Shown here piece after piece: positions 25,005 through 35,779 of a stretch of DNA of 64,000 nucleotides (the first letter of the stretch is position 1; each line of letters begins with the position of its first letter). The notes below the pieces were generated by a model. The model did no database searches. It saw only the letters and a program-made list of their open reading frames with translations, and was not told the DNA's origin. The DNA is from Plectrocnemia conspersa (Eukaryota; Arthropoda; Insecta; Trichoptera; Polycentropodidae). A program made the position numbers and the translations under genes. Location of the stretch: positions 209,243 to 273,242 of the forward strand of contig VTFK01000376.1 of the NCBI GenBank assembly GCA_009617715.1, read 5' to 3'.

Positions 25005-25416
25005 ATATGTGCTTTATTTGATTCTCACTAGTAATATTGTTATAAAAAGTCTCAATATAAACGCTTGATAATTTAGTGATTTCACCGCGATGGCACGATT
25101 TTATTGCTTTTGACTTAGACTGGAAGTTCAGCATATGACAACACTGAGCAGCAAATAAAACACGACTAATAATCAGATAAATATTATGAGTAGATATTTT
25201 TAATAATTTTTAATGCATAATTAAAATATTTTGCATAAAATATGATTTCAGAAAATATATTGCAACGGTGGCTTATATTTACATTTATTTGTAGCATAGA
25301 AATAGTAACTCCTACCTATTATTATTTATTCAAGAAGTTACATTATGATGTTAAAAAATATATAAAATGCCATTTTTGTCCTGAGGCCCGGAATCATTGT
25401 TTTCTCGGCGCCCCTG

Positions 25417-25424
25417 CCTAAGAA
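25417..25424. repeat. hAT copy B target-site duplication, right
   Basis: Identical to 23494-23501 (cctaagaa). Confidence 0.92.
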
Positions 25425-25429
25425 GTCCA

Positions 25430-27765
25430 ACAAAACAGCTAAAAGCAACACCGGCAAGTAGATCAAAAAACGGATAGTTTTAGCAAATAAATGTTATTTT
25501 GGTCTACAGTGTACTTTTATTATAAATATTATTAGAAAATAATTTGGCACATCCTTGAAATTGAATATTTCAATCCCGCGAGGCTACGTTTTAATTATAA
25601 GCGGCGTTTATTTAAGTAAAATATTTGCATCTGTCCAGGGATTCTAAGAATTATTCAGTCGGCATCATAGTTAATTGAATAATGGTGCAAAATATAGCTT
25701 TGAATAATCGATCGAGCGTCGAGCAAATTAATCTCGCATCAGTGACACTAGAGAGCAAGTTTCGCCCGTGTCCATTTAGCTTTCATTAACAACGATTCGA
25801 CCAAAATTGGGTGATAAACGAGAGTGCGGTTTTATTATTTCGTTACACTGATGTACTCGCAAGAATTTACGAGCTTTAGCCTTTTTATCAGGTACTGAAA
25901 GGTGTAGCTTTCACTCACCATCGAATACTTTCGATAGGAGGAAGCTCACGAGAAACTGATGTAAAGATGATCACCCTAAAACGAATATATTTTAAGATAC
26001 TAATTTTTTAATAATATACTATTGTTTTTTAATAAAAAGATAAATAACTCAAGTTTTGACACTGCATTTACATATTCTATAAAGATCAAGTTTTGATACT
26101 GGCATTGCTTTTGATGAAATTATAACTTCTTTCGCAACTTTCGTAAATTTTAAGTTTGAACATTTTAAAATTTTGACAGTTTATTTTTTATGACGAAATT
26201 TTATTCAACAATAACATCAATCAAGTATTATTGTGTTAAATTAAAAAAATAATTAGTTGGTATTAATATTTTAAAGCCCACGTAGACTTATTTATTATAC
26301 GTAAAGCTTTTCATAAGTATTTTTTTTTATAAAGAGCAATTTAATATAAATGTAATTTTTTATTATAAGAATTTTTAATATGTAAATTAAAAATTATAAT
26401 TATGGATTCTATAATTTATATTGAAGTTAAAAAATTTAATTTATACAATTTATTCGTTTTTAATTGAAATATTATTCATAAAAAAAAGCAATAAGAATAG
26501 ACTGCTTACAATGGCGACTAGCAACAAAAAAAACAATGAAAAAAAAGCAATTTCTTTGACGCTAATTAACGATATTTATAGAATAAACAAATAAAATATA
26601 AAAATGTTTTAACACTTTAAAATGAAAATACTAAATTAAAGGAGTACATTGATTTTTGTATAACATATACAAAATAGTTTCGGCACAGTTCCAGGCGCGA
26701 AATAAAATGGCGTAACATTTTTACTATTAAAGTTACACATATTGCAATAACCTACTTTTAAAAAAATACATTTATCAAGAATCTAATAAGTCAAGCTAAA
26801 TATACACACATTGTGTATAAAAATAGAAGGAAAACATTTTGCTCGAATGCCAATTCTGAACATCAAAGATAAGCGTTTCATACGTATCATGTATAATATA
26901 TTGTATACCTAATATTACATGCAATGTAAGCATAATGGCCAGTTATACAATTTAACGATGTCTTAAATAGATTTCCGATTCTATACCAAATTACACTATG
27001 TATTCAGTATTTTACCGTTTAGTATAAAAATAAAAATTGCAAGAAATCAAGACATTTTGCTTTTTTATTGAAGCACACTTAGGAATGTCGCTCGGGGCGG
27101 AAAATGTTTTCTTTTCATTTTCATGCCCTTATCTTGTTTAGATTATTTAAAACGGAGGAGCGGTGCTCCACAGCGTTGCCACAATAAAAAAAAAGTGGCG
27201 ATAAGATCGCAGTTTTACTGTTTTACTATTCGGAGAGTAAACATTTCTAGTATTTAATATTTTATATTATGTAATATTGCAGTATTTGCTAAAATTTGTT
27301 ACCTTTTCTATATATGTTGAAGATATATATATTGTGATTAAATATATTTTTAAAGAAGCAATTTTAGATCGTTATAAATAAAATGCAAATTCTGGTCTAA
27401 AGTATTATTTGACACCTATTAAATCCTATATGCCACTAGCAAATTCTATTAAAAAAAAATAGTTATAGGGCAATGATGGCGAATTTTTTAAGCTCGGTGT
27501 GTCAAAATTCTGAAAAAATATTTATAAATATCCATAAATTTGTAATATATGCAGCCCTAGTAAAAAATTTTTTTTACATTAGTGATTTTTTTGCTGCTGA
27601 ATTGCATTTGCTAAATTTTAAATTGAAGGTTGGTATTTCATGCAATATGCATCATACATCAAGCTTAAGCATGCGCTAAGCTATAAATTTTAATATTATT
27701 TAACATCGAGAAAAAGGTCTCTCAGAAGTATGTAAAGGAAAAAATTGCGAGTAAACCCATCCCTA
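25430..27765. other. non-coding stretch, no gene recognised
   Basis: Mostly AT-rich. Slightly more complex patches occur at about 25560-25960 and 27080-27230. No open frame over 68 codons and no transposon motif seen. Confidence 0.55.
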
Positions 27766-27769
27766 GTTT

Positions 27770-27930
27770 TCAGGGTGCTATTAGTGTTTGGTAATCGGTT
27801 CCAAGCCTTACAAATTTCTGGTTCATGGTGGCACTATTATTTATTGTTCGAACAATTTCTTTCCAGATTCTTAAATTTGGACCTCAAGTCAATAAACTCT
27901 CAAGCTCAGATGCTATTATGAATTTCTGCA
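27770..27930 (-). pseudogene. possible LINE reverse transcriptase C-terminal tail
   Basis: On the minus strand EICKAWNRLPNTNSTLKT can be read; a WNxLP motif near the end of the protein is typical of CR1/Jockey LINE ORF2. The surrounding frames are broken and I could not connect it with certainty to an RT core, so this is a tentative call. Confidence 0.35.
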
Positions 27931-28385
27931 AATCTGCAAATCATCAATTTGCATACATTGGAAACCATTTAATTCTAAAATGCCAAAGAATATAAACCCG
28001 GATACTCAATTATTTTTATTGTCTGCTCTAGGCTTCTAAATTGTATTAATCTTTAACAGAAGTAGTCAAGTAACGAGCTTACAATATGCTGGTATTTAAA
28101 TGCATAGGTTCCATTTCATTTAGAATCCAAAATTAAGCGAATCAACCAAACTCAACTTGCTCCGATTAAATTTGTCAAATTAGCTACAGGCGGCCCTCGA
28201 CTTTCGCACAATTCGCTATTTCGCACATTAAAAAAAAAAACATTTTTTTTTTATTTTTTTTTTTTAAAAAACATTCTGATAGCAGTGAATTTTTGCTTCA
28301 ATCGGACGTTCGTATGATACAAACAGGTGTACGATATGTTCAATTTTGCAAAATAAAAATATAATTAAAGAATACGTTCAAAATT

Positions 28386-28805
28386 GTGGAAAATAAAGAT
28401 ATATTTCCACAATCTTTAATGATATGTTTCCATAAAAACAGCAAAAAAAAAAACATGGATGAAATGGAAAATCTTTGTCATCGTAGATCGATGACCAACA
28501 AAAAAGATGTCCCTCTGAGTATTTCAATTATTCAAGCAAAAGCTCTTAGTTTGCACAAAGATTGGAAGGATAGATTAAAAAAATATTTTAACACGGTTTT
28601 TCAAGCAAGTAACGGTTGGTTTTAAAATTTTAAAATGAGGTATTCTTTTTATAATATTAAATTTACTGGAGATTCGTTTGATGCGGATAAAGATGCTGCA
28701 AAAGAATTTATTTTCTAATTATCCAAAATTATTGAAGATGTAGAATATTCCTCTAGCCAAATATTTAATGTAGATGAAACAGGTTTATTTTGGAAAACTC
28801 TTTAA
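28386..28805 (+). pseudogene. Tigger-type transposase, N-terminal/middle fragment
   Basis: One frame runs through two internal stops. It contains PLSISIIQAKALSLH and FQASNGWF, matching the CENP-B-like helix-turn-helix DNA-binding domain (the xFxASxGWxxRF motif), then FKMRYSFYNIKFTGDS, DADKDAAKEFI and QIFNVDETGLFWKTL. The NxDExGLFW motif holds the first catalytic Asp of the DDE domain in Tigger/jerky proteins. Stops at about 28623 and 28718 and deletion of the rest of the DDE domain make it non-functional. Family identification is from motifs only. Confidence 0.85.
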
Positions 28806-28914
28806 TAATGAAAAATATGAATGAAGATTTCACGCATCTTGATAAATTTTTAAATATTATGGAATATTGTAATCCCAATGGAGAACACATATGACAAGTG
28901 CGTGGGGCGATCAA

Positions 28915-29015
28915 TAAAAACATAGCATGTTATAAAATACTATATGAAGAAAAGAAAAAGAATAGTGAAAAACAGTTTACTCTTGATAATTTTTCAAAGA
29001 AAACACCCGCAAACC
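28915..29015 (+). pseudogene. Tigger-type transposase C-terminal remnant
   Basis: A short frame reads YKILYEEKKKNSEKQFTLDN followed by FSKK, resembling the basic C-terminus of Tigger-like transposases (lysine-rich, ending Q-T-LDxF). It lies just before the right subterminal repeat, where the protein end is expected. The intervening catalytic part is deleted. Confidence 0.55.
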
Positions 29016-29910
29016 TCACTTAAACGTGTCTCTTAAACGCCTCTTAAACATCTTATATTTATTTGATAAATAAATATTTTAAAATACACACAATTTCAAT
29101 TTTTTTATTTCCCTCGACTTTCGTACATTCAACATTCGCACACATTTTCAGGAACCAATTATGCCGCCTGTATAGTTTTTGTGCCTTTATTAATTCAAGT
29201 TGGGTTTGGTTTGGCGAGAAAAATTACAGATGCAATGGAGAAAATTGTCTCTGTCCACCCGCAAGTCATTTGACGGTATGTTAAAAATAGTTGCAGTTCT
29301 AATTACAGCTAAGGGTGGTCCTTTTAAATATTAAAAATAAGTTTAAATAAAATTTACTCGGTTTTTAATTTATATAACACATTTATTGGGGTGCCCCATT
29401 ATTATGGCCAAGCCTGTATATTTACCGGTGAAAATTTTTCATATGTACTTTGTACAAAGAAAGCTTATGTAATACGATAATTGTAGCTCATATTATTATA
29501 TTAATAAATACTGGATGTAAACAAATAAAAAAAAATTAACTATTTTAATTTTTAGCTTCCTCCAAAAATAAATATAAAATTATTTTGCTACTGAATTATT
29601 TTAAAGAATATATTACAAAAGTACTTGTGCATTTTATAAAAAAATGTCATATTATTAATGAACATTAATGTTTTAATAAAATTAAAAGAATTTAAACATG
29701 GCGTATTATATTTTGTGGTTTCTTTTGAGTGATTTTTCACTTTTCGATTTATAACCATACCGCAAAGTAAATGTTTGGCGACATTCAACCGACTCAGGTT
29801 TGGAAAAGAAGAAGAGCAAAAGAAAAAAACGGATAAGAGATTTTCGCGTTATTGGAAATTGGTCATTTCCTCGGCAGAAACGAGATATATCCCTAAGGGA
29901 TCGCTTTCAA

Positions 29911-29955
29911 AATTTTACTGTGAGTAGAAATAAAATTTTTACTCACAGAAAAATT
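29911..29955. repeat. 16-bp inverted repeat, one mismatch, 13-nt loop
   Basis: Arms 29911-29926 (aattttactgtgagta) and 29940-29955 pair with a single mismatch. A stable hairpin; no associated element recognised. Confidence 0.85.
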
Positions 29956-30599
29956 CAGTAGTCAAACTCACGTAAAAAGTTCGAAACACATGTCCAATGA
30001 TGTGATACTTAAATATTTTGGAAATTGCTTCCATAATGAAAAAACTTTAGGAAACATCTTGGGTAATGAGACAGTTTCATCAAACAATTTCGTCATGTTG
30101 TTGTTGCAAAAGCATCAAACATTTGATAGATAGTAGTTGAGAATTACTAAATATTAAAAGCTTTCTACTACGAAAGCAATAAAAAATATGTATATAAATA
30201 ACCATAATTATGCATATACTTTTCATTAAATTATTATAAAGTTTTTTCGCAATGTTCGACAGAAATAATTTGAACCAAGATCGCTTATAAATGGATTCTA
30301 CATACGTCGAACATTTATGATTAACGCATGAGCATCTATTGATCATTGAAATATTTATTTATTAATAAAAATCTGACCAACTTGAGTTGATGTTCATTAT
30401 ACACATAACAATAGACTTTAAAAAAAAGATGCACACCTGAAATATATGACTACAATACCACATAATTGTTTCTAGCTCTTTATAAGTATCGCCGAAAACA
30501 TCTTAGTGTTTGGTAAGCTCGACGAGAAGCTGGATGATTGATGACGCAATTGCTGATGTTCTGGACGCAACGGTCAGAAATAAAGAAAGCGATCGCGAC

Positions 30600-30738
30600 T
30601 CTATGACACTCTAAAGAATTGTATCTCAACGCCCCTAACAAAATACACTAGGATACAAATATTGATACGACCCGCACTCCCTTAGATTCCAGACAATGAA
30701 GCCATATTCGAGGACGCTACGAACTAGCGTCTGTATAT
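30600..30738 (-). pseudogene. LINE reverse transcriptase, post-catalytic fragment
   Basis: The minus strand reads IQTLVRSVLEYGFIVWN followed by LRECGS, the LEYxxxVW motif found after the catalytic core in Jockey/R1/CR1-type LINE proteins. Beyond it the frame breaks. A related fragment, also on the minus strand, is at 38005-38190; the two share a nucleotide block aatacactaggatacaaat / aatacactaagatacaaat. Confidence 0.7.
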
Positions 30739-30784
30739 TATCGTATGAACATATATTGATTGTTGAAATATAATTATATTTTTG

Positions 30785-30900
30785 TAGACATGCCTCGATT
30801 CATGCGGTTTCACTAATACGCGGTTAAGATTTTTTAATTACGCAAAATCAAACATATTTGGTTTCACGCATGTAGCGCGTTGATATACAAAAGGGCTTAG
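30785..30900 (+). repeat. possible Tigger-type element end
   Basis: gacatgcctcgattcatgcg followed by repeated tacgcgg/cacgcatg motifs resembles Tigger terminal repeats, which begin CAGGCATxCCTCG. No matching opposite end was found, so this would be a solitary end fragment. Confidence 0.35.
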
Positions 30901-30999
30901 ATATACTTTCACTTTTTGCACTTGACCTACATCTGGAACCTCTTCCACTGCCCACGCAGTTTTTGGAGTACACGCGCGTCACTAAAGACTTTGTTTTTT

Positions 31000-32815
31000 T
31001 ATTTTATAAATTAAAGAAACGGTAAAAAGTATTAGTAAATAATATTCTACCGTTTAGAGTATATACTATTATTATAATGAATAATAACAAATATTATGCA
31101 CTTTTCATGTAAAAAATATTTAACATATCACAAACATGAACTCACATATTAAACTGAATATTTAAGCGTATTATAACTTACCAAAGTACATATATATGTT
31201 ATAAGATTGTTAATGTTTATCTTGCAAGTACGCGAGAAGCTATGCAAATGTTTGTCTGTCCCGATTTAAGTTTTCTTTTATTATACATAGGGGCGAAGAA
31301 ATGTGCTATTTCGTAGAAGAAAACTGCAAGGATATGCATTTTCCAGATAATATTAAAAATTTCAACAACAACTACGGGGAACGTAATTTATGTGAACATA
31401 GTACGAAACGTATTGAATTTTTCCTTATTCGCTGGATATTAATTTCATTTTATGGATTCAGCGAATGGTCCTTAAACGAATTGGACATTGCCGTTAAGGG
31501 TCCATTATGACGATTCTTAATTGAAACCCAACTGATCATTCATTCGTTTGTCAAGTAGGGTATGAATGAGAGCGTAAGGGCGGTTTCGATTTTTATTTAT
31601 GGTAGTAGGTCAAATGCACGTTAAGTGTGCTATCGAACATAATTTTGTTCGATATTAACCTATTGAGATCATTTTATGCCTTGACATAAACTTAAGTTAA
31701 TTATACACGTTAAAATGTTTAGTAAACTTATCTACAATCGACCACTGTCTACCCTTTCCAAAAATTATTTAGAATATTAATATCCAAAGTTTACAATGTC
31801 AATGTTAATGAGATTTTTCACATTAAAGCATTATCGAATATCTTCTCGCATTTCATAAACGTTAAAATATTTTTAATTAAATATTGTATTACAATATTTT
31901 TGATGTACAATTAAAATTCATAAATTTCATAATTAAATTTACATAAATATTTTATTATATTTTGTAAAACATATTTATATAAAATAATTACAGATGAAAG
32001 AAAATATACAATATCAATATGTAATTAATAACATTGATATTAAATATTTTTTAATCTGAGCTATACGTTTTTTATTATTTACAAATTCGCAAAAAAACCT
32101 TTAGGTTTGATTACAAATCATTAGTGAATTAAATAATAAAATGTACAGGTTGGTTCAAATAAACCAAGCTTTTAAGGGTTTTCTGTTATCTATTAAATAA
32201 ATGTAATTTTATCAGAAATTAAGAGCACAAAAATTAAATAAATAAATTCAAGTACAAATATGCTAGTAAACTTACTTTTAAACAAAGCATTAAGTAAATA
32301 GTCATGAGTATATAATTTCCTGATTTTATAGTAATTTTGTAGAAGGGTTGTGGTACAAAATATTAAAGCGTAAGATTACACTTTTTTATGATTGTTTAAC
32401 CATGTGTATGAAAAATATTTGTTTATTTAAGGGACGATTCCTCAAACCTTTAATTGCCACATGGTCCAGTAATCCAGTATTGTAATATATTATTTTTAAT
32501 TACTATATTATCTAACAGATTAGCTTAAGTTAGCTGTAAGTTTACTACGGCTATCTCATAAATAACCCAAAGGTAGCAAATCCCAATCATAAAATCAAGT
32601 CGTATCACAAAATAAGTACAAATTTTTTGTGGTATTTTTACCCATGAAATTCAATGAGGTATGATCATTTAAAAAATTGCAACGGTCAGGCGTATGCTTC
32701 AATTAAAAAAGTTTTATTCGACTCAACAAAATTTTCAATATATATCTGCAAAATTGCAAATAAATAAAATCGTATCGTGCTACGTGACTGCTGTCAAAAA
32801 TTGGTGATTTCTAGG
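31000..32815. other. AT-rich stretch, nothing recognised
   Basis: No domains or element ends seen. A 69-codon plus frame at 31301-31510 falls in a slightly more complex patch but has no recognisable motif. Confidence 0.55.
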
Positions 32816-32819
32816 AATT

Positions 32820-33125
32820 TGTGCCGATTTAACAAACATATTCGTTGCGCTTTGGCCGCGAATCGAAACGTGCATTCACCACTTTGATTTCCGGTTTTTC
32901 GCTTTGTGAAAAATCTGTGTGACCTTGCGACGGTTTGTTGCTCGTTATTCGCATCGGAAAGGACTATTCATAACCCGCGGGGCGGTCGTTTATCAATTCC
33001 ATTGTGAGACACTCGACCCTAAATTACACCCTCGCCCAACCCGTTAATTTTGCCGGAAAGTTTCGATTAAACGGCTCGCATTCGTCAGCCGCGCTCAGTT
33101 CAAAGCACGCCAATTTGCCAGAATA
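32820..33125. other. GC-richer non-repetitive island
   Basis: One of the sharpest composition shifts in the window: high-complexity sequence with many CpG-containing words such as gcggggcggtcg, ending just before an AT-rich run. No open frame or repeat explains it. A candidate conserved non-coding element; no function can be assigned from sequence alone. Confidence 0.45.
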
Positions 33126-33200
33126 ATATTCATGAATATATTTTTAGGTGTGAATATAAAATATTTTCACTATGACAAAACATTTTTAACTTCCTCTTTT

Positions 33201-33240
33201 TTCCCTATAAGATTTGTTTTTTCCCTATAAGATTTGTTTT
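33201..33240. repeat. perfect 20-bp tandem duplication
   Basis: ttccctataagatttgtttt occurs twice in direct succession without any difference, indicating a recent slippage or duplication event. Confidence 0.97.
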
Positions 33241-34019
33241 TTTTAGATTGCTGAACATCTAAATAAACTTTTTACTATAAAAGCCTTTCTTCAACCTGGT
33301 GGTTCGTGGACCGGCACCGGTCCACAAGAAATTATTGCCGGTCCGTGCAAACTTTCACCCGATTCGGGGATACAAGATTTGGAGAATCGCCAGAAACCGA
33401 ATGTTATGCCTGAATTACACTCTCTGGCAGTTGTTCGAACTGAAGTTACAACTGAAGTCGGCTGAGACCTATGACACTGTCGCAAATTTCATATGCCGTC
33501 CGGACGGCGGCTTCTATCACGTACAGCCGGCATATTTGCGCGCGATCAAAAAATGTGCCAAATAATCGCTATTTTTAAATTGTCATATTATTAAAATTAC
33601 GCTACTGATAATTATAAAAGTTTGTGTAGGCACTCACCAATACAATATCAGTGAAAACTTTTCGGTCGTAAATATTCAATTTACGCAAAATCTTTGTCGG
33701 CTTTTGAAAAATGCCATAAGGCATAAAAATTATACTTCAGAATACAAACACCACATCTGTGACTATCATAGAATTTGTCACCATCGATTCTAAATAAGAA
33801 TTTGTTATAGTGTGACATTTATATAAACCGATCTAGGAAAATACATTAGGATATTCGAATTGATTTTTTTTAACAAAATAAAGTACCACTAACTATTTTT
33901 TAATTATTTAATTTTATATGAAAAAAATATAATAACGATATATGTTAGAAGAATATTTTATCAAAAATATAATTAATCCTTTTTGGTGCCCTAAAATATT
34001 CAAAGATGTCAGTAAGAGT

Positions 34020-34510
34020 CTGTTGAAGTCCCCGATAAGCATGTGGTATTATAACTTGACCACGTGACCACGATGCTGCGCTCAACATGCGTGTTAACCG
34101 TAGGACGCCTATGCGCATACTGAAATTGAACCGAGTTGCTCGTTCTATCTCAGTTTGCGAAACACCATATCATTATCTCTCTCACTCTCGTCACTTAACA
34201 CGCGAGAGAGCGAAAGGGGAAGTATCTCACCGCTCGCGCTCGAAAGAGCAGCTCCGACTTCGGTCCCTTTGACTTCGGTCCTTTTGCCGACAATGTTTGG
34301 AAGCGCTCGAAGCTGGCCAAGTCGACTGAATTACCCCCACTTTACCTCTCGTTCTCGGTAACCTCAGACAACTTTCGAGAGACTTTAGAGCGGGCAGAAC
34401 CGAACTCGACTAAAGTAGCCCCGAAGTAACCCACTATAATCTCCGTCCTTGGCTAACCTTGACCAACTTCCAGAGAGTGTAGTGCAGGCATTAGAATTGC
34501 GAAAAGTCGC
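34020..34510. repeat. GC-richer block with internal duplications
   Basis: A 15-bp unit, gacttcggtcccttt, is duplicated in tandem at 34256-34285. A longer degenerate duplication pairs about 34336-34428 with about 34430-34510: both start near cccact, then have a tc-gt-ct-gg-taacct block, a caactt-c-gaga block and a gcgggca/gcaggca block. The composition differs sharply from the surrounding hAT remnant. Overlapping open frames of 61-68 codons have no recognisable domain. Confidence 0.55.
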
Positions 34511-34760
34511 CTGTCAACGATGTTTATTTAATAACGCTTGTGATTTTACAAGCTTTATTTTTAATTTTGTGTTGTCTAATTTCAAAAAATGATTTCTTAG
34601 TTAAAATTATACTCCCTACAATATGGATAAAAAAAGACAATGAGCAAAACCTTTTAAACTTCTTTAGTAGAGGCAAGAATAATATTCAGAAGAAAACTAG
34701 TAATAAGACATTGGTCACAAATTATTTGAAGATCCACATAAGGGAAACCTAAGGATAAAT

Positions 34761-35109
34761 AATCCCTTTTTAGAAGTCGTGAAAAAGAAAAGCTGATCGA
34801 ATTATCTTCTGATGACACTCTGGTGTCCAAACATAAAATACACTCATTATCACAATTCTAGATATCTCTCGATAAAGAATATCTAGCTCTGAGTTATAAA
34901 GCTATCAATTTCTTGGTAGTTTTTTCAACTTCATATTTGTGTGAAAAGACTTTTTCATTAGTGTCAATAATGTCACCAAACAGAGGAATCGATTGGGTGT
35001 TAGTTCAGCGCTTCGTCTCTCAGAAACAACACTGCAATAATGTATATCAAATTTGCTTGCAAAAAAGCAGCAGTAGATGTCGCACTAGCAAAAAAAATTT
35101 AATTTTATA
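34761..35109 (+). pseudogene. hAT transposase C-terminus, ZBED5/Charlie-like
   Basis: NPFLEVVKK is followed after a frameshift by EKLIELSSDDTLVSKH, then after a stop by ISLDKEYLALSYKA and finally FLVVFSTSYLCEKTFSLVSI. The P/VFSTSYLCExxFS motif is the hAT dimerisation core of the ZBED5/GTF2IRD2-type transposases, and the preceding EKLIELxSD and WxSLxxEYPxLSxKA blocks also fit that family. At least one frameshift (about 34785) and one stop (about 34860) disable it. The frame ends 35 codons later, about 110 bp before the element's right terminus. Confidence 0.82.
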
Positions 35110-35334
35110 GCATTTAAATAAAATTCTATCTAACATTGATTTTTATTTTGGGTTGACGACGGTCCGCGAAATATTTTTCCCATTTTCGCCGGGTCGCGGG
35201 TGTAAAAAGGTTGAAGAGCACTGCCTTAGAGTACTACAGAAATTTATTAGTTAAATACTGTATTTTGCTCTTTAGCAAATTCGATGTTTTCGAGAGCAAT
35301 TTATGATTAAATAAAAAATATCTTTCGATAATCG

Positions 35335-35545
35335 ACCGCCATAGATTACAAACTGTGTACAATCGCTCAAATATTTTTTTTAATAATAAATTAATAACCC
35401 GACATTTTTTTAATAATAAATTAACAACCCATGACAAACCTTGTCGAATATTTTTTTTACGATATATACAACCTTTACTTTATGACAACGAAAAATTTTG
35501 TCACCGTTTCGGTGAAAGACAAGGTTGGTAACAGTGGAATATACA
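35335..35545 (-). pseudogene. LINE reverse transcriptase fragment
   Basis: On the minus strand STVTNL, FTETVTKF and FDKVCHGLL can be read in shifting frames, matching the same part of the LINE at 9.4-9.65 kb. Nucleotide similarity is direct: taataaattaacaaccc then atgacaaaccttgtcgaata here versus taataacccatgacaaatct there. About 60 bp are internally deleted or scrambled, and an extra copy of the taataaattaa segment precedes it. Confidence 0.8.
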
Positions 35546-35779
35546 ATAGATTCAACATAATCATTATTATATTAAAGCAAAAATGTTATTTAATGTGTCA
35601 TTTTATAATGGCACCTAGCTCCTTTTTTCTATATACCTATTTTATTTATTATTCATTGCTAAAAACTAATATCATTTTGCTTTTTAAAAAAAATATTTAC
35701 ATATTGACAATGTATTTTAAATATTTATACTAAATTCGCTAACTTTTTGACCTTCCTATGCACTCTAATATCTCATATA

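Larger units (their letters stand above)
23502..25416 (+). mobile_element. hAT family 'A/B/C', copy B, complete ends with perfect TSD
   Basis: The left end caggcctgccgagaga and the inverted right end caggggcgccgagaaa form terminal repeats beginning CAGG, and the element is flanked by identical 8-bp duplications (cctaagaa). Length is 1915 bp. The first 950 bp are homologous to copy C at 36702-37945; the last 830 bp are homologous to copy A. It contains the 235-bp palindrome (24770-25004) and a 14-bp hairpin at 24520-24569. No transposase frame remains; the coding fragment present in copy C is deleted here at about 24090. It is therefore a non-autonomous member, presumably mobilised by a relative encoding a ZMYM-type hAT transposase. 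Confidence 0.93.
28187..29170 (+). mobile_element. pogo/Tigger-like DNA transposon, internally deleted
   Basis: The left end caggcggccctcgactttcg and the right end ...gccgcctg share an inverted repeat of at least 8 bp (caggcggc), flanked by TA on both sides (28185-28186 and 29171-29172), the target duplication of Tc1/mariner-pogo elements. A second inner ccctcgactttcg copy lies near 29111, a subterminal repeat as in Tigger elements. The inside encodes fragments of a jerky/Tigger-type transposase (28386-28805 and about 28915-29010). The element is under 1 kb, so most of the catalytic domain is missing. Confidence 0.88.
33283..35223 (+). mobile_element. hAT (Charlie/ZBED-like) element, decayed
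   Basis: Near the left end tcttcaacctggtggttcgt is followed by ggaccggcaccggtcc and a repeated ttgccggtccgtg motif; near the right end ggtccgcg and cgggtcgcgg motifs precede aaaaaggttgaagagcactg. The right end inverts to cagtgctcttcaacct, a classic Charlie-type hAT terminus, and shares the 10-mer cttcaacct-flank with the left end. A transposase C-terminus is directly upstream of the right end, as expected. No 8-bp duplication is visible, so the left limit is approximate, and the GC-rich block at 34020-34510 could be a later insertion. Confidence 0.72.

Noticed and set aside
29304..29416. Short hAT-like MITE between cagctaaggg and ccaagcctg
   Set aside because: The ends do not match each other well and no 8-bp flanking duplication is present.
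33299..33565. 88-codon plus frame and its 64-codon minus overlap as genes
   Set aside because: They lie on the non-coding left terminal region of the Charlie-like hAT (ggaccggcaccggtcc motifs).
34087..34361. Ser/Arg-rich open frames
   Set aside because: Produced by duplicated CT/GA-rich sequence, not by a recognisable protein.
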